Notes: generated from the letters alone by a model not told the origin. DNA of 64,000 nt from Cryptomeria japonica (GCF_030272615.1 NC_081405.1:469452008-469516007), one strand, 5' to 3'. Numbered from the stretch's first letter, positions 22,301 through 34,428 are shown. Program-made: numbers and translations.

Positions 22301-23934
22301 CAGCAACCTCTCTGTTTTCATATATATTTTTTGAATATCATGAACAAAACACCCAAAATGAAAATGTAAACAAAATAAAACCCCATTTTGCAGTCATAAA
22401 ATAAATTTCCAGATTTATACCAAAATCTCCATTATGGGAGAAAATTTTCCTAACAAGTTTAAAATTACAAAATCCTTCAAGAACGAGGGTTTGATTCAAG
22501 AACAACCAAGATTGGGAGAAAACTGAAACTAAGCCTCAAAACATTCATGGGAGACACTATTTTTTTGTATTCAACAAACAAATAAAGGAGCAGATTTGAA
22601 TCCTACCTCATAATGCAAAATCCGGGCATGAATCTTGATGAAGAACTTCCCCAATCTGTTGCTTCCATGCAAAATCCCTCATTTTCCTCCAAAAAAACTC
22701 CCCAAGCAAAAGAACCCCCAAAATGCTCACAAAACTAGGTTAAAAAGAAACCCTAATTTTGCCCTAATTTTAAATTTCGAATTTAGGCATTTATTTCTAA
22801 AATAAAATAAATGAAAATCCAAATGGGAGTCATTCATTTCCTCCTTACTCATTTTTCTTTTAAAATTTAAAAGCTTCCATCTCTTATTCAACTCTAATTT
22901 TTTTTTTAAATTTTCTTCATATCACTTTAGCCAACACGTTATATTTTGATTAATCTAATTTTCTGAAAATCAAACTTTTATATTTTATCAACTATACAAG
23001 TAAGAAGAAATAATTTCTTTTAAATAATATTAATTTACCCTTTTCCTTCCAAATGCGAAAATGTGTAATTTATTTCTATCTCCCAAATGACTTTAAATTT
23101 TTCCTTTCCAAAAACGCATAACTCATTAAATTCATTATTTTAAAATTAGCTATTAAATTAACTCGCTATAACATAATAAAGCGACATTTTTAAATAAATG
23201 ACTAATCTAATGCAAGAGTTTTATTTATTCTAATTTCTCAACTACAAATGCGTAAATGAGCACGCTAACCCAAGTTAAATACCTTAAGCTTACTACATTA
23301 ATAATTTAAGGCAATCTCTTAAATTAATGATTAATCATATAAAAGAAACTACCTATTTAAATTCCTATATCACTATTGTGTACACCTACTCATTAATTTT
23401 GAATTTAATACTTAGGATAACAAACCTCACTTACCTCGCGCAAGGCACGCAAGGCACGCAAATCGAGGAAGTCCTCCAAATCTCTCGACACGCATCCCAA
23501 TGAAAAACAAGCCCCATGAATCCACACACAATGCTCACCTAACCATGGCTAAGGCAAGACGAGAGTTATATGACCACTAAATCCGAATTAAAAAGATGAA
23601 GGAGCATACTCAACCTTGCAAATTCCAAAGGAGATGAACCTTGCCCTAAGCGGTGTTGTACCTGCAATCTCCTGCACCCATGAATTCATACAAGCATGCA
23701 TATACATATACATATTCAATGAAGGCGTTAGCTCAAGATTTATCTCAAGGGTTAGGAAACAATTACATTTACATGAGAATCGATGCAAAAGCACAATGAT
23801 AAGTATGCACAATTTATTTATATTATCTAAACTACACATTGCATTTTGGTTAATCTGTCATTCAAGAATGCCACATAGGAAGTCAATCAAGGTTAAACGG
23901 GTTTTAAAAGTCTGACTAGGGTATGGGCATTACA
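19357..23934 (-). repeat. 4.58-kb 5' LTR with TGTAATGCCC/GGGCATTACA ends
   Basis: A perfect 10-bp terminal inverted repeat bounds the LTR. The interior is very AT-rich, with long T and A runs near 21726-21738 and 22014-22090. An exceptional GC-rich island at 21890-22012 holds eight alternating GCTACC/GGTAGC half-sites. LTR size and termini recall Tekay/Del-type chromoviruses, but no pol is present to confirm the lineage. A second sequence with the same TGTAATGCCC start lies at 35706. Confidence 0.82.
21916..21988. promoter_or_regulatory. Eight alternating GCTACC/GGTAGC half-sites, ~10-bp spacing
   Basis: GCTACC starts at 21916, 21934, 21955 and 21973. GGTAGC starts at 21925, 21944, 21964 and 21983. 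Spacing between neighbours is 9-11 bp, about one helical turn, and each neighbouring pair is an inverted repeat. It could be a protein-binding array, a hairpin cluster or a decayed minisatellite. Function is unknown. Confidence 0.7.
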
Positions 23935-25080
23935 GACCAGTATAGTAGTTTAAACATCAAGCCAGTTAAAACATAGATAAGCCAAATAACAAATAAAGCA
24001 TTCACCCACAGAAACACAATCACCATAACACAAGATATTTTGATGTGGAAACCCAAATGGGAAAAACCACAGTGAGTGAAACTCACAAGTCAACTATCTA
24101 CAGAATAGTAACCAGACCGGTTAAGGTCAGACCGATTAAGGCCTTACAATGTTCTTCACCAGAATAGATCCTGTTAGGAATCCAGATCTCTGTTAGGAGA
24201 TAAGTCCTATTAAAGACTGCCCTGTTAAAGGATTTCAGATCCACAACTATGAACCACCTTGTTAGAGGATTTACAATAGGCTTGACTAGGCCTACCCAGT
24301 TAAGGGTTTCAGACTTATCAAAGAGATTAGTAATCAACAAGTGAATGATCTAGAAAGTAGCACAAAATGCTTGATTAGATCCTTGATTGCTCCCTGTTAA
24401 TGCATTGCAACATTACTTTAGTCTTCTATCCTTTGCATGTTCAATTTCTATCGTATGATGCTTCTATAACAACTTCACACACATACACTCATTAAAACCC
24501 TAGACATGATGTCCTTAAACAGGAAGCTGATTTTATATCGGTCCAATTAGATTGGATTACAATTTCCTAGGTTCAAAGCATCTAGACATATTTAGTAACA
24601 CGACACAGAAACACTATCAAAGTGTCAGTGGATGATAACTCATCACACTTTACAAGTTTACCGGTTGAATCACCACATCAGTGTCGGTGGATGATAACTC
24701 ATCACACTTTACAAGTTTATCGGTTTAACACAGTATACTGATTACCGGTTAATAAACAAAGACTGGTAAACTAGAACATAATGTTCTGATCAAAAATATT
24801 AACTTCTGCTAGGGGTCCTCATTCTGCTTGAGGTCTTCATACCGCTTGATATATTCGGTCATGCTTTGACCGGTAAGCTTCTTCTGCAAAACACCGATAG
24901 TCTTCTACAAACAAAGACTATACATACAATGGCATATAATACCGGTGTGAACAATACAACACATATTACCAGTGGAGAATAACTCATACATAAAATAAGT
25001 GTATTTCCATCAATGACAATCACAACTAAACATGCCAACAACCACCTCAACTAAGTACAAACATTATCAAAATGCCAACA
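23935..25080 (-). repeat. 5' LTR of element III, 3' end removed
   Basis: Matches 10094-11236 along its length (1,146 versus 1,143 bp) with scattered transitions and small indels. The terminal ~74 bp, including the G-tract, are missing at the junction with the nested long LTR at 23934/23935. The right end CCAACA at 25075-25080 is followed by the TAGTG duplication. Confidence 0.88.
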
Positions 25081-25085
25081 TAGTG

Positions 25086-27793
25086 AAGGTGGCAGGCTAA
25101 CAGAGACTACCAAAGATGTAATCAATGAAGTGTTTATGCTCAATCCTAACATTGATTGGGATATTAATCCATAGGAGCTAAACTTGGAATACAAGAAGAA
25201 ATAACAACTATATAGAAGGAAATTGGCAACATTCCTTCATCCAAAAATTAAAGGGGATGATAGGAAGCTAACACCGAAGTAGACAACCCCTTATAGTGTA
25301 AACTTGTTTGCCATCTATTTTCTACACACATACTATGCTTTATGTCAAGTATGTGTTGCGGATGCCAAGGACCTGATACCAACTTGGATGCTGATGATTT
25401 GCATGGATATCCAGAGTAGGGATATCAACAAACTTTTTGATTATGCTTCTTTGGTGGCTGAGGGCTTGCAAAATGCCTATCTGATTTCAAAATTGGGAAG
25501 TCAAATATTTTTAGGTATTATTCTCTCTTAATGCATATATTCTTGTACAAAGGTCTTAAGGTGTGGCATCCTGATTTGAAAATTATTACTATGGCTAGAG
25601 GAAAACCCCTCTCGGTTTAGGAATGGACCTATATTTGAAACTCACACATGAACGAGTCTAATTATTTCACTTTTGAGAATATTTTGTTAGAAATATTCTT
25701 AGGATTTTGCAGAAGAAGGTTAGGTGAGGTCTAACCCAAGAGGCTAAAGGATTTTGAAGAAGACCTTATAAGAAATGTGGTGGATTATGAGGAAGTATTG
25801 AAAAGAAAGGAAAGATGGTACAAGATCTAGTATGAGGAGAACAAAAGAAGGAGAGAGGACAACTCATATTCTCCTTCTTGGGAAGCAGTACTGATTCCAA
25901 AGGATAGAATGAGACAATTTTTTTCCACTTATATAGATGTTGATAGAATGCCTCTACCTCAAGAAAGGCCTCGCTTGGATGTTATACCTGCAATACAAGT
26001 AGTGGAGGAAGAAAGACTAGAATCCCCTCAATCAATTGGTTCCCCCATTGGCCCTGTTTCCCCTTCATTGAGTCCTTAAGAACCCCCTCCCATAGCTACT
26101 CTTGAACTCGAGCTATTAGTATCATACCCCTCCCCTTAAGAGAGGTTTCTTGTAGAAGTAGCCAAGAAGAAGCCAATGGTTGCATCATCATCTAGTGGCC
26201 CTGTTTTCGAAGTACTAGAGATCCCAAGGTTTGTCACTCCATTGCACATGGTTTCCCTTGGGAGTGAAATTTTATTCCAATCCTATAGAGGCTTTGAATT
26301 ACAAGGGGATGAGCCTCTACCCCCTCATAGATTTGACACAAGGATAGGAGTCACCATTTAAAATCCTCCTAGGGAGTGGGCCCTTGATGCATTCAAGGTC
26401 AGAGGGGACCTAAGTGAAGATGTAAGATTGAATGCTTGTCAACAATTCATGAGTGATGATTATTTGATACACATCAGGGAGTTCAAGCATTTTTTCATCA
26501 GAAATTTCACAAATTAAATGGAGAGGAGCAGAGGCATTAATTTTGATGATCTGGAGAATGAAGAAAGGTTAAGGATGAAGGATGAAGTCCGAAAACCTGC
26601 AAATGAGAAGTTTGTTGCTATGAATCCAGAAATAGGATGATAGATTGTGAAGAGAAGTGGAATACTCCTGTTAGAAGGATGGGATATTTCCTTTTCCATT
26701 ATTTTTGATGAGTTGAGGAAGAGACATGACATATATTTAGATTCTATGGATCTGACACAAAGAGATAAGGTACTTTTAGGGGTAATGTTTGATGATCATC
26801 TTGAACAATTAGTTATTTGGTGCTTGCATAGAACTACAAAGAGACCAAGCATGAGTTATGAGGTTGACCAATTATTTGGAAGTCTGTTAGTGAAGAGAGT
26901 GGTTGATACTTCCATCATAGAAGCAATATGCATAAACTTGAATATGGAAAATTTTTCCCAGAAAGTGGCTTTGAAGATAGAAGAGGAAGTCACTATTCTA
27001 AGAGAAAGGTTGAAAAACTTGCAGGAACAAGTATATGCAGGGCCTACATACATACCTCCACGCATGATCCAACATACCTCTAACAAAGTATTAGGACTAA
27101 CTCAAACTAGATTGGAGATTGTTGATCTAAATAATGAGAGGGATTTACTAAAGGTGGATGCCTTGCAGATGGAGAGGAGAGTAAAGATAAATATGGCAGG
27201 AACACTGTTAGAATTAAAAAATTAATGAAATATTAGAGCATGCAGATGCAGCATGGGATGAATATAGAGAGTTGTTAAAATTTTCTCATGAGCATTTGAA
27301 ATGGCAGCATTTTGTAGCTTGTTGATTATCTCACATGAACAAAACAATAGGAGTATTGAGGATTTCATTGGTTAAGCCTCTTCTAGGTTTTCTAGATTCC
27401 ATGGTGGAGAGCTTTAAAGCTAGGCTTGAGATGACAAAGCAACTCTTCACTATTCATAGAATGTATACATAGAGGATTAACAGTGAGCTCAGAGGCTTAC
27501 ATTGCCTGGTCAATTGCTACATGCCTACTTTGTTTGACAAAGAGAGAAGCAGAATAGAGGGAGAAAAGGTCTTAAGGTCTAAGATAGAGTGGATAGCTGA
27601 CATCAGGAAGATCCAAAACCACATGTTTACTGATATTGCTTCAAATGATGCACTACTCAATAAGAAGTTGGGGTCATACATGGGTGCACTAACAAGACTT
27701 GATAGTGGTATGACCGGAATGGAGGTGGTTAGATCAGAGATTAAAGATATGGAGTACCATCAACATCTCAAGGCTCTCAAGGACTTCAAGTAA
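25086..27793 (+). pseudogene. ORF A, 3' part (unrecognised, ~900 codons)
   Basis: Continues the ORF A frame after element III. Early segments include LTETTKDVINEVFMLNP and NLFAIYFLHTYYALCQVC, a hydrophobic helix-rich part, then DLIPTWMLMICMDIQSRDINK (about 25360-25430). A frameshift near 25510 moves the frame. A Pro/Ser-rich linker covers about 25980-26170. From about 26390 a mostly helical region begins, with coiled-coil heptads at 26960-27030 (KIEEEVTILRERLKNLQEQV), ending with HQHLKALKDFK and TAA at 27791. Many stops are TAG or TAA, as expected if Gln codons decayed by C to T. An AATAAA follows at 28014. It may be a transposon accessory protein or a degenerate gene; I do not recognise it. 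Confidence 0.5.
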
Positions 27794-28373
27794 TATGGAT
27801 TGGATCACCAAGGGTGAATAGTATGAAATAGTTTTTTTAAGTAAGTTTTGTCATGCAGTACTGTGATTCAGATATATGTAATATGTCCTACGTGTCATGA
27901 ATCTTGTAAAGGATTATGTATACATTTTTTCTAGATATAAAACACCTAGAAATCCAATGAAATGATTTCTAAGTTATTTATCTTTACTTGTCATCCTAAA
28001 TATCATATGAATTAATAAAATCAAAGGTTTTCAATTCATATCTCTTCGTTGTGTTGTTGAGTTTGAATGAATTTTAGCTTCTTCTAAAGTAGGAGATTAA
28101 ATTTGTTGATCTTTATTCAAAGAATTCTATGTAGAGAGAAAGTATTGAGTTACGATTAAGAATTCATCTTATCCTATGATTGATATCATGATTGAAGTCC
28201 TCTAAAAGAATTAAGTAAATAAATACTTCAAATAAAGCACTTCACAATTACAACCAACAAACATAACTATTTACTACAAATGAATAACAAAGGAAAACAA
28301 TATCACAACCATTAATTGTATTTATATTAATAATGGATAAATATTTATAATGTTAAATGGTACATTAACATGA
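27794..28373 (+). other. 3' flank of ORF A with AATAAA
   Basis: AT-rich and without an ORF of note. AATAAA at 28014-28019 in a T-rich context is a plausible polyadenylation signal for ORF A. Nothing else was recognised before the short frame C segment. Confidence 0.45.
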
Positions 28374-28435
28374 TTCATCCCTGAAGTTATAGATGAATTA
28401 CAAATTGACACAATTAATACCAATCTGCTAGAGAT
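28374..28435 (+). pseudogene. Frame C, left part, interrupted by copia element IV
   Basis: A short open frame (20 codons, with EVIDELQIDTINTNLLE) runs into the insertion site of element IV. If the element and one 5-bp TSD copy are removed, it continues in frame at 34429. It is preceded by TGA at 28371, so this could be an exon edge or a degenerate frame. The product is unknown. Confidence 0.35.
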
Positions 28436-29323
28436 TGTAAGGAAAATAAGTAGCGGAACAACTTCCTACACTAACCTTGAGAGGAGGGTAATGCAAAAAA
28501 AAATTATAGAATGTCACAACAATTAAAAAAAATATAAATAGACATAATAACATTCAAACCATAACACCGTGATTTACATGGGGAAAACCCTTTCGAGAGA
28601 AAAACCCCACACTCCAAAAGCCACCCAATATATTTTTCAGCAATAAAAAATAGATTACAATATACTTGCAAAGAAATCTCTTCACAGGAGTACCACTAAT
28701 CAGAGATTCAGAGGTAAATCAATAGCCATAAGACTCTTATACACAACCTCTATCTCATGCACCTCATATATAGGAGATACAATACAAGGAACCGTCAAAT
28801 GATATTACAAAACCATGGGTTCAAACCACCCAATAAAGTATAGCTGACCTTATCTCCAATCTAGATGCCATATGATATATTAAAACACACATCAACATGT
28901 GTCTCTCCCTTTTACAACCCATTTATGTGTCTGATACAAATTATATTTTCTATTTCAGGAGTACAAACTTTTGGAGGCCATAACTTGCGAACCCTGTGTC
29001 CAATTGACGAACCGTTTGAAGAATCGAAAAGCTTGTGAAGTGCTCTATCACCTTGTAAATACATTTTACACCCACTTTTCAAGGTGTTTAAGAGGTTCTA
29101 AACTCCCCAAAATAAAGTTTAAATCATTAATCGCACCCCTCCAAAACATAAACTTTAATATCTTCAAAACTAGTTGTGATCTTGTGACCAAACTTTATCG
29201 GCATGCTTATCTAACTAACCAGAAGCTTCTAGGATAATTTCACAACATTTTGTGCTTGAATGAAAACTTACTATAAATAGTAACCTCATGTAAATGCAAG
29301 GTTGAGACACCATTTTCCCAACA
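28436..29323 (-). repeat. 3' LTR of copia element IV
   Basis: Minus-strand start TGTTGGGAAAATG at 29323, end CTTACA at 28436. Contains ACATGGGGAAAACCC..GAAAAACCCCAC (28576-28610), a variant of the shared LTR block, and TTGAGAGGAGGGTAATGCA (28480-28498) in place of the pure G-tract. A purine-rich CAAGTGGAGAA precedes it on the minus strand (29334-29324) and is the likely PPT. Confidence 0.9.
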
Positions 29324-29376
29324 TTCTCCACTTGTCGAACAGCTTGCAAGAGCAAAGGGAGTATCAACACAATGAA

Positions 29377-30990
29377 TCAATTGCTAGAGGCCATGAGACC
29401 CATACACTCTAAAAACCATTTGATCTTCTTTATGCTCATGGCCTTAGTTAAATAAACTATAACATTCATCAAATTTTCTACCTTAACTAGCTTCACCTTG
29501 CCATCTTCGACCATATCTCTAACAAAATGATACTAAAAATCAATGTGCTTGGTCCGAGCATGAAATGTCGGGTTCTTAGATAGGTAGATCGTACTTTGAC
29601 TATCACAATATAGTGTCACTGCTCCTTATTTTATTCCAATATCTGAACATAGTCTCTTAAGACAAATGACCCCTTTACAAGAATTAGTAGCTTCCATATA
29701 CTCTTCTTTAGTAGTGGACAAAGCAACCACAGTCTATCACTTACTCATCCAACTAATTGCACCACCAAATAAAGTAAACACATAAGCACTGGTGGATCTT
29801 CTGCTATCAATATCACCTACCCAGTCTGAATCCACATAACCATGAATATCAAGGGAAATCACATCTCCAACTAAATTACCATGATAATACAAAGAATTCT
29901 CTTAGGCACCCTTCAAATATCTAAAGACTCTTTTGACTGCATCCCAATTAACTCTGCCAAGATTAGACATATATATAGACAAAACTCACACTACTTGGGA
30001 AATGTCTGGTCTAGTACAGACCATAGCATACATCAAACTTCCAACTGTACTTCAGTAAGGCACTATGCTCATGTCTTCCATCTCTGATGGGGATGTAGGA
30101 TAATTTGCAGTAGATAATTTCATTCCAACTATAAAAGGAACACACAATGGTCTACAATCATGCATGTTGAACCTCTGGAACACTGAATTCACATACTTAC
30201 TTTTGCCTATCCGTATCTTTCTGTTCACTCTATCTCTTTTAATTTCCATCCCAAGAATGTGTTTTTCTACACCAAGATATTTCATTTTAAATTTAGTAGC
30301 AAGCTGAGACTTCAGTTCTGAAATCATACCTTTCCATTTACCAGTGAATAACATATCATCAACATACAATGCAATGTACAGGAAATGATCACCATTAGAT
30401 TTATAATAAAAATAGTGATCTAATTTAGAACGTTCAAATGCCAAACTCAACACATATGTATCAAATTTTTGTTACCACATCCTAGGACTCTATTTGAGGC
30501 CATACAAAGATTTCTTTAATTTACATAGCAAATTACTTTTATTTTTCACCACATAGTGCTCTCGTTGTGTCATATAAATATCCTCCTTCAAATCACCATG
30601 AATGAAAGAATTTTTCACATCCATTTTATCAACCTCTAAATCATAAGAAGCGGCAATAGAAAGCAAAAATGTAATGGATGCCATTTTTGCAGTAGGAGAA
30701 AAAATCTCACCATAATCAACACCCTCAACCTAAGAGTAGCATTTTTCAAACAACCTCACTTTATACTTCTCAATGCCTCCATTTGAACCAATACTTTTCT
30801 TGAAAAAACATTTACAACCAACAAGTTTCCGTACTTTGGGAAATGGTACAAGATCCCATGTATCATTCTTTTTCAAAGTTGTCATTTCTTCTTCCATAAC
30901 AATCTTCCAAGATTTTGCATCATTCATACCTAATACATCTTCTATAGATTTTGGTTTATCCACATTAGTATTCAAAGAAAAAATACATCT
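29377..30990 (-). pseudogene. RT and RNase H of copia element IV
   Basis: Read downward from about 30975: WKIVMEEEMTTLKKNDTWDLV, then MDVKNSFIHGDLKEDIYM, then LCKLKKSLYGLK followed by a TAG (30492-30490) where the family has Gln. The active-site box YVDDMLF is intact (about 30360-30340), and KMKYLGVEKHILGMEI and VKRVFRYLKGA follow. RNase H shows GYVDSDWVGDIDSRRSTSAYV, KEEYMEATNSCK, LYCDSQSTIYLSKNPTFHARTKHI. The frame ends at TGA 29379-29377. Multiple stops prevent translation. Confidence 0.9.
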
Positions 30991-31099
30991 CCAATTGTCA
31001 AGTGAATACCTTTCAAGTCATTGTCTATGTCTTGTACACCTTCAAACAAGATGAGTTGGAGGTTCTTCCTCTTCTTCTGAAGATTTAGAGCTAGACGAG

Positions 31100-32560
31100 C
31101 TCTCCTCAACTTCTTTCCTATCTAGGGATCTCGATTCAAATCTTTCAGGTGTAGAAGGGAATTGATTCACATCTTCCTTTTTAGTCTATTATGGCTGTAA
31201 TGTAATAAGAGACTTAATTTCTCTAAAAATAACACTTATACTATGAATTACCTTTTGTGCAATAGGGTCCCAAAGCTTGTATCCTTTCACACCATAACTG
31301 TACCCGATGAAGATACATTTCACAAGCTTGTTATCTAACTTTTTCTTCTTCTCCTTTGGCACATGTGCATATGCCTCACAACCAAAAACTCAAAGATATC
31401 TCAATGAAGGCTTGTGACCTGACCATGCTTCCATAGGTGTTTTATCAACAAGAGCTGATGTAGGAGACCTGTTAATTAGGTAGCAAGCAATGGAAAAACC
31501 TTCAACCCAAAACTTTTTTTCTAGACAAGAACCACTCAGTATACTCCTAGCCTTCTCCATCAGTGTCTTGTTCATTCTTTCTACAACCCCATTATGCTAT
31601 GGAGAATACAGAGTTGTCTTTTATTTGTTAATGCCATGGTCTTTACAGAATCTATCAAAATCATTAGAAAAAATTCACTACCATTATCGATCCTCAAACA
31701 CTTAATTTTCTTTCTAGTCTACAAATCAACCATTGCTTTAAATTCTTTAAATTGACTAAAAACTTTAGATTTACTCTTTAGAAAATTTTACCCATGTCCT
31801 TCTACTAAAAGCATCAATAAATGAAACATAATATATGGATTTTTCAATCGAAGGAACATCTACATGACCAATCACATCTGAATGAATAAGCTCCAAAACA
31901 CCACAAGTTTTATGAGAACGCGAGTAAAACTAAACGTGGTTTGGTTTCCATAAATGAAATACTCATAGAAATCAAAGTCAAGATTACAATAATTCAAACC
32001 TTCAACAAGGTTTTTATTTTTCAAGGTCCTTAGACCCTTTTTTCCAATGTGGCCAAGCCTCTAGTTCCATAACATAGTCTTCTCTATGGGTAACTTTGCT
32101 TCACAAGAAAGAGCACCCTTAGGTACCCAAAAGCTATTTCCATCTACTGAAGGTGAAACCCTCAAATATTTTGATGAAGTATGCAAAAATTTATAGAAGT
32201 GCTATTACACTCAATAGTGTATGCGTCTAGCTTATACAAAGTGCCAAACCTGACACCTCTAGCAATTACCATAGCACCCTTAATCATCTTACATCTCACT
32301 TCAGAAAAGACTACCTGCACACCTACATCTATTAGTTTGCTCATAGATAATAGATTTTGTTTTAATCCAGGGATATGCAACACACCATTAATCCTTTTTA
32401 TTCTACCATCAAAAAACCTAATTCTTACTTTACCTTGACCAATAATGTCTAAATGTGAATCATCACCCAAGTACACCTTACGTCCATTAAATTCTTTATA
32501 TTCAAAAAACCAATCTCTATTAGAAGTCATATGAAAAGATGCACATGAGTCAATTAACTA
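31100..32560 (-). pseudogene. Protease and integrase of copia element IV
   Basis: The protease motif LIDSCASFHMT (about 32555-32525) is preceded by a TAG where Trp or Gln is expected. VYLGDDSHLDIIGQGKVRI and LHIPGLKQNLLSMSKL follow. The GAG-pre-integrase domain (about 32090-32040) and integrase core are riddled with stops. The core still shows IHSDVIGHVDVPS, an intact third acidic residue in HNGVVERMNKT (about 31590), and YLINRSPTSALVDKTP, GCEAYAHVPKEKKKKL. Unlike elements I and VI, this integrase keeps Glu at the DD35E position. Confidence 0.85.
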
Positions 32561-32561
32561 A

Positions 32562-33409
32562 ACATCATTACCTACATGAGTTGGCAAAGCTGCAATGAAT
32601 ACATCACCATCTTCCCTCTTGGACAGAGAATTAGAATCAAACTTTTTCTTTTTCTTCTTCTTTTCTTCTTTGCAGTCCTTACGAATGTGACCTAGTTTAC
32701 CGCAATTCCAGCAAATGACTTTGGACTTTCCAAGAGATTTTGATCTCCCTCTGGATTTGGACTTATCGTGCTTCTCATTCTTCTTGCCTTTCTCCTTAGG
32801 TCTTCCACGAATAGTTAGAGCTTCCTTTGAACTGATGGATATCTTCCTCTACATCTCTTCACCAAGTAGGGCACCCACCACACCTTCAGACTTCAAAATA
32901 ATAGAAGTACTACCGATAGCCATAACAAGAGAATCCCATGAATCAGGAAAAGAACAAAGAAAGATCTGGCATTTCTCCTCTTCATCCATCTTAATACTGA
33001 CAAATACCAATTGAGCCACCAACATATTAAATGCTTCTATGTGGTTTGCAATTTGTCCACCCTCTTCCATCTTCAAGGGATACAATTTCTTCCCTAAGAA
33101 AATTTGATTTAATAAATATTTCACTTGATACATTTCACCAAGCTTAGTCCATAGCTTCTTTGCAGAGTTTTCTTCATGGACATTGACCAAGATAGAGTTT
33201 GCCAAGCACAGTCTAATTATACCCTTGTCTTTTCAGTCCATAACATCATATTGATCCATCGTAGTAGGATCTGAGGGTCTTTGGACATTCACATCAACAA
33301 CATCCCATAGATCTTGATCTATTAGTAGATCTTCCATCTTTAGCTTCCACATCTCAAAATTTGTTCCAATAAATTTCTCCAACTTCATTCTCCCTGATGA
33401 ACTTTCCAT
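32562..33409 (-). pseudogene. gag of copia element IV with CCHC knuckle
   Basis: ATG at 33409 (MESSSGRMKLEKF..) begins a UBN2-type gag: NFEMWKLKMEDLLIDQDLW, KKLWTKLGEMYQVKYL, HIEAFNMLVAQL, and LCSFPDSWDSLVMAI. A Lys/Arg/Ser-rich stretch (about 32790-32720) precedes the knuckle CWNCGKLGHIRKDC (about 32705-32665). A TAG/TAA near 33235 and a stop near 32847 break it. It would form the particle and bind genomic RNA. Confidence 0.88.
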
Positions 33410-33518
33410 CTAAAAATTCATGTAACAAGATCAAAAAGTGTCTTCTGCACAAGCTCCCAGTCAAATCTGGATTAGTTCAAAAAACCCAACAACCCACAAC
33501 TGAAACCAAAGGTGATCA

Positions 33519-33531
33519 GGCTTTGATACAA
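33519..33531 (-). other. Degenerate primer-binding site (element IV)
   Basis: The minus strand reads TTGTATCAAAGCC two bases after the LTR end TTACA. It is close to the tRNA-Met PBS (TGGTATCAGAGC) with changes consistent with decay. Confidence 0.6.
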
Positions 33532-33533
33532 CT

Positions 33534-34423
33534 TGTAACAAAGTTAAGTAGCAGAACAACTTCCTACACTAACCTTGAGAGGAGGGTAATGCAATTTTTT
33601 TTACAGAATGTCGCAATAGTTACAGAAAATAGAAATAGACATAATAACATTTGAACCATAACACAATGATTTACGTGGGGAAAACTCTTTTGGAAGAAAA
33701 ACCCCACAGTCCAAAAGCCACCCAATATATAATTCAACAATCAAAAATAGATTACAATATACTTATAGAGAAAGCTCTTCATAGGAGTACCACTAATCCT
33801 AGATGTAGAGGTAACTCAATATCCATAAGACTCTTACACACCTCTTTTTTATGAACCTCATATATAGGAGATACAATACATGAAACCGTCAAATGGTATT
33901 ACAAAACCATGGGCTGAAACCACCCAATAAAGTATAGATGAGATTATCTAGAATGTAGTTCCTATATGAAGTGTTAAAACACACATCAACACATGTCTCT
34001 CCCTTTTACAACTCATTTATGTGTTTGATACAAATTATATTTTCTATTTCAGGAGTACAAACTTCTAGAGGCCCTAACTTGTTAACCGTGTGTCCGATTG
34101 ACAAACCGTTTGAAGTGATGGAAAGCTTGCAAAGTTATCTATAACCTTGTAAATGGATATTATTTTAATTACCACTTTTCAAGGAATTTTGGAGGGTCTA
34201 AATTCCCCAAAATTAAGTTTAAACCTTTTGTTGTGCCCCTCCAAAATGAAAACTTTAATATCTTCAAAACTAGTTATGATCTTGTGACGAAAATTTACCG
34301 ACATGCTTATCTAACCAACCAAAAGATTATGGGATAATTTTGTAATATTTCATGCTTAAATTAAAACCTACTATAAATAGAAACCTCATGTAAATGCAAC
34401 GTTGAGATGACATTTTCCCAACA
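33534..34423 (-). repeat. 5' LTR of copia element IV
   Basis: Pairs with 28436-29323 from end to end. It contains TACGTGGGGAAAACTC..AGAAAAACCCCAC (33672-33706) and TTGAGAGGAGGGTAATGCA (33574-33592). CATTTTCCCAACA at its right edge is identical in both copies. Confidence 0.9.
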
Positions 34424-34428
34424 GATAT

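Larger units (their letters stand above)
16230..23934 (-). mobile_element. Nested long-LTR element, Ty3-like, truncated, non-coding
   Basis: The right part is a 4.58-kb LTR with termini TGTAATGCCC / GGGCATTACA, followed on the minus strand by a tRNA-Met-type PBS at 19356-19341 and then about 3.1 kb without recognisable coding. The right junction falls inside the element III 5' LTR, about 74 bp before its end, leaving GACCA as the presumed TSD. The left LTR and the missing piece of element III (LTR end, PBS, gag start) are absent, so a deletion probably fused this element's interior to element III gag near 16230. Very long LTRs with a non-coding interior resemble LARD-type derivatives or a decayed Tekay/Del-like chromovirus. 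The exact left edge is uncertain. Confidence 0.7.
10020..25080 (-). mobile_element. LTR retrotransposon III: gag knuckles plus accessory ORF, no pol; TSD TAGTG
   Basis: TAGTG at 10015-10019 and again at 25081-25085 flanks two matching LTRs. On the minus strand the order is 5' LTR (25080-23935, missing its last ~74 bp), a nested Ty3-like remnant (23934 to about 16230), zinc-knuckle gag, ORF B, PPT and 3' LTR (11236-10020). No protease, integrase, RT or RNase H motif occurs between gag and PPT. It therefore resembles a non-autonomous element moved by enzymes in trans, unless pol was lost with the nested deletion. It interrupts ORF A. Confidence 0.85.
28436..34423 (-). mobile_element. Ty1/copia retrotransposon IV, structurally complete, decayed
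   Basis: Two LTRs of 888 and 890 bp (28436-29323 and 33534-34423) bound gag-protease-integrase-RT-RNase H on the minus strand. Flanking 5-mers GAGAT (28431-28435) and GATAT (34424-34428) match at four of five positions, an aged TSD. The frame has dozens of stops. The LTRs differ at roughly 12-15 percent of sites by eye, so this is one of the older insertions in the window. Total length is 5,988 bp. Confidence 0.92.

Noticed and set aside
23588-23915. Overlapping ORFs of 83 and 99 codons near the long LTR's end
   Set aside because: Opposite-strand overlap inside the LTR, no family motif; taken as chance ORFs.
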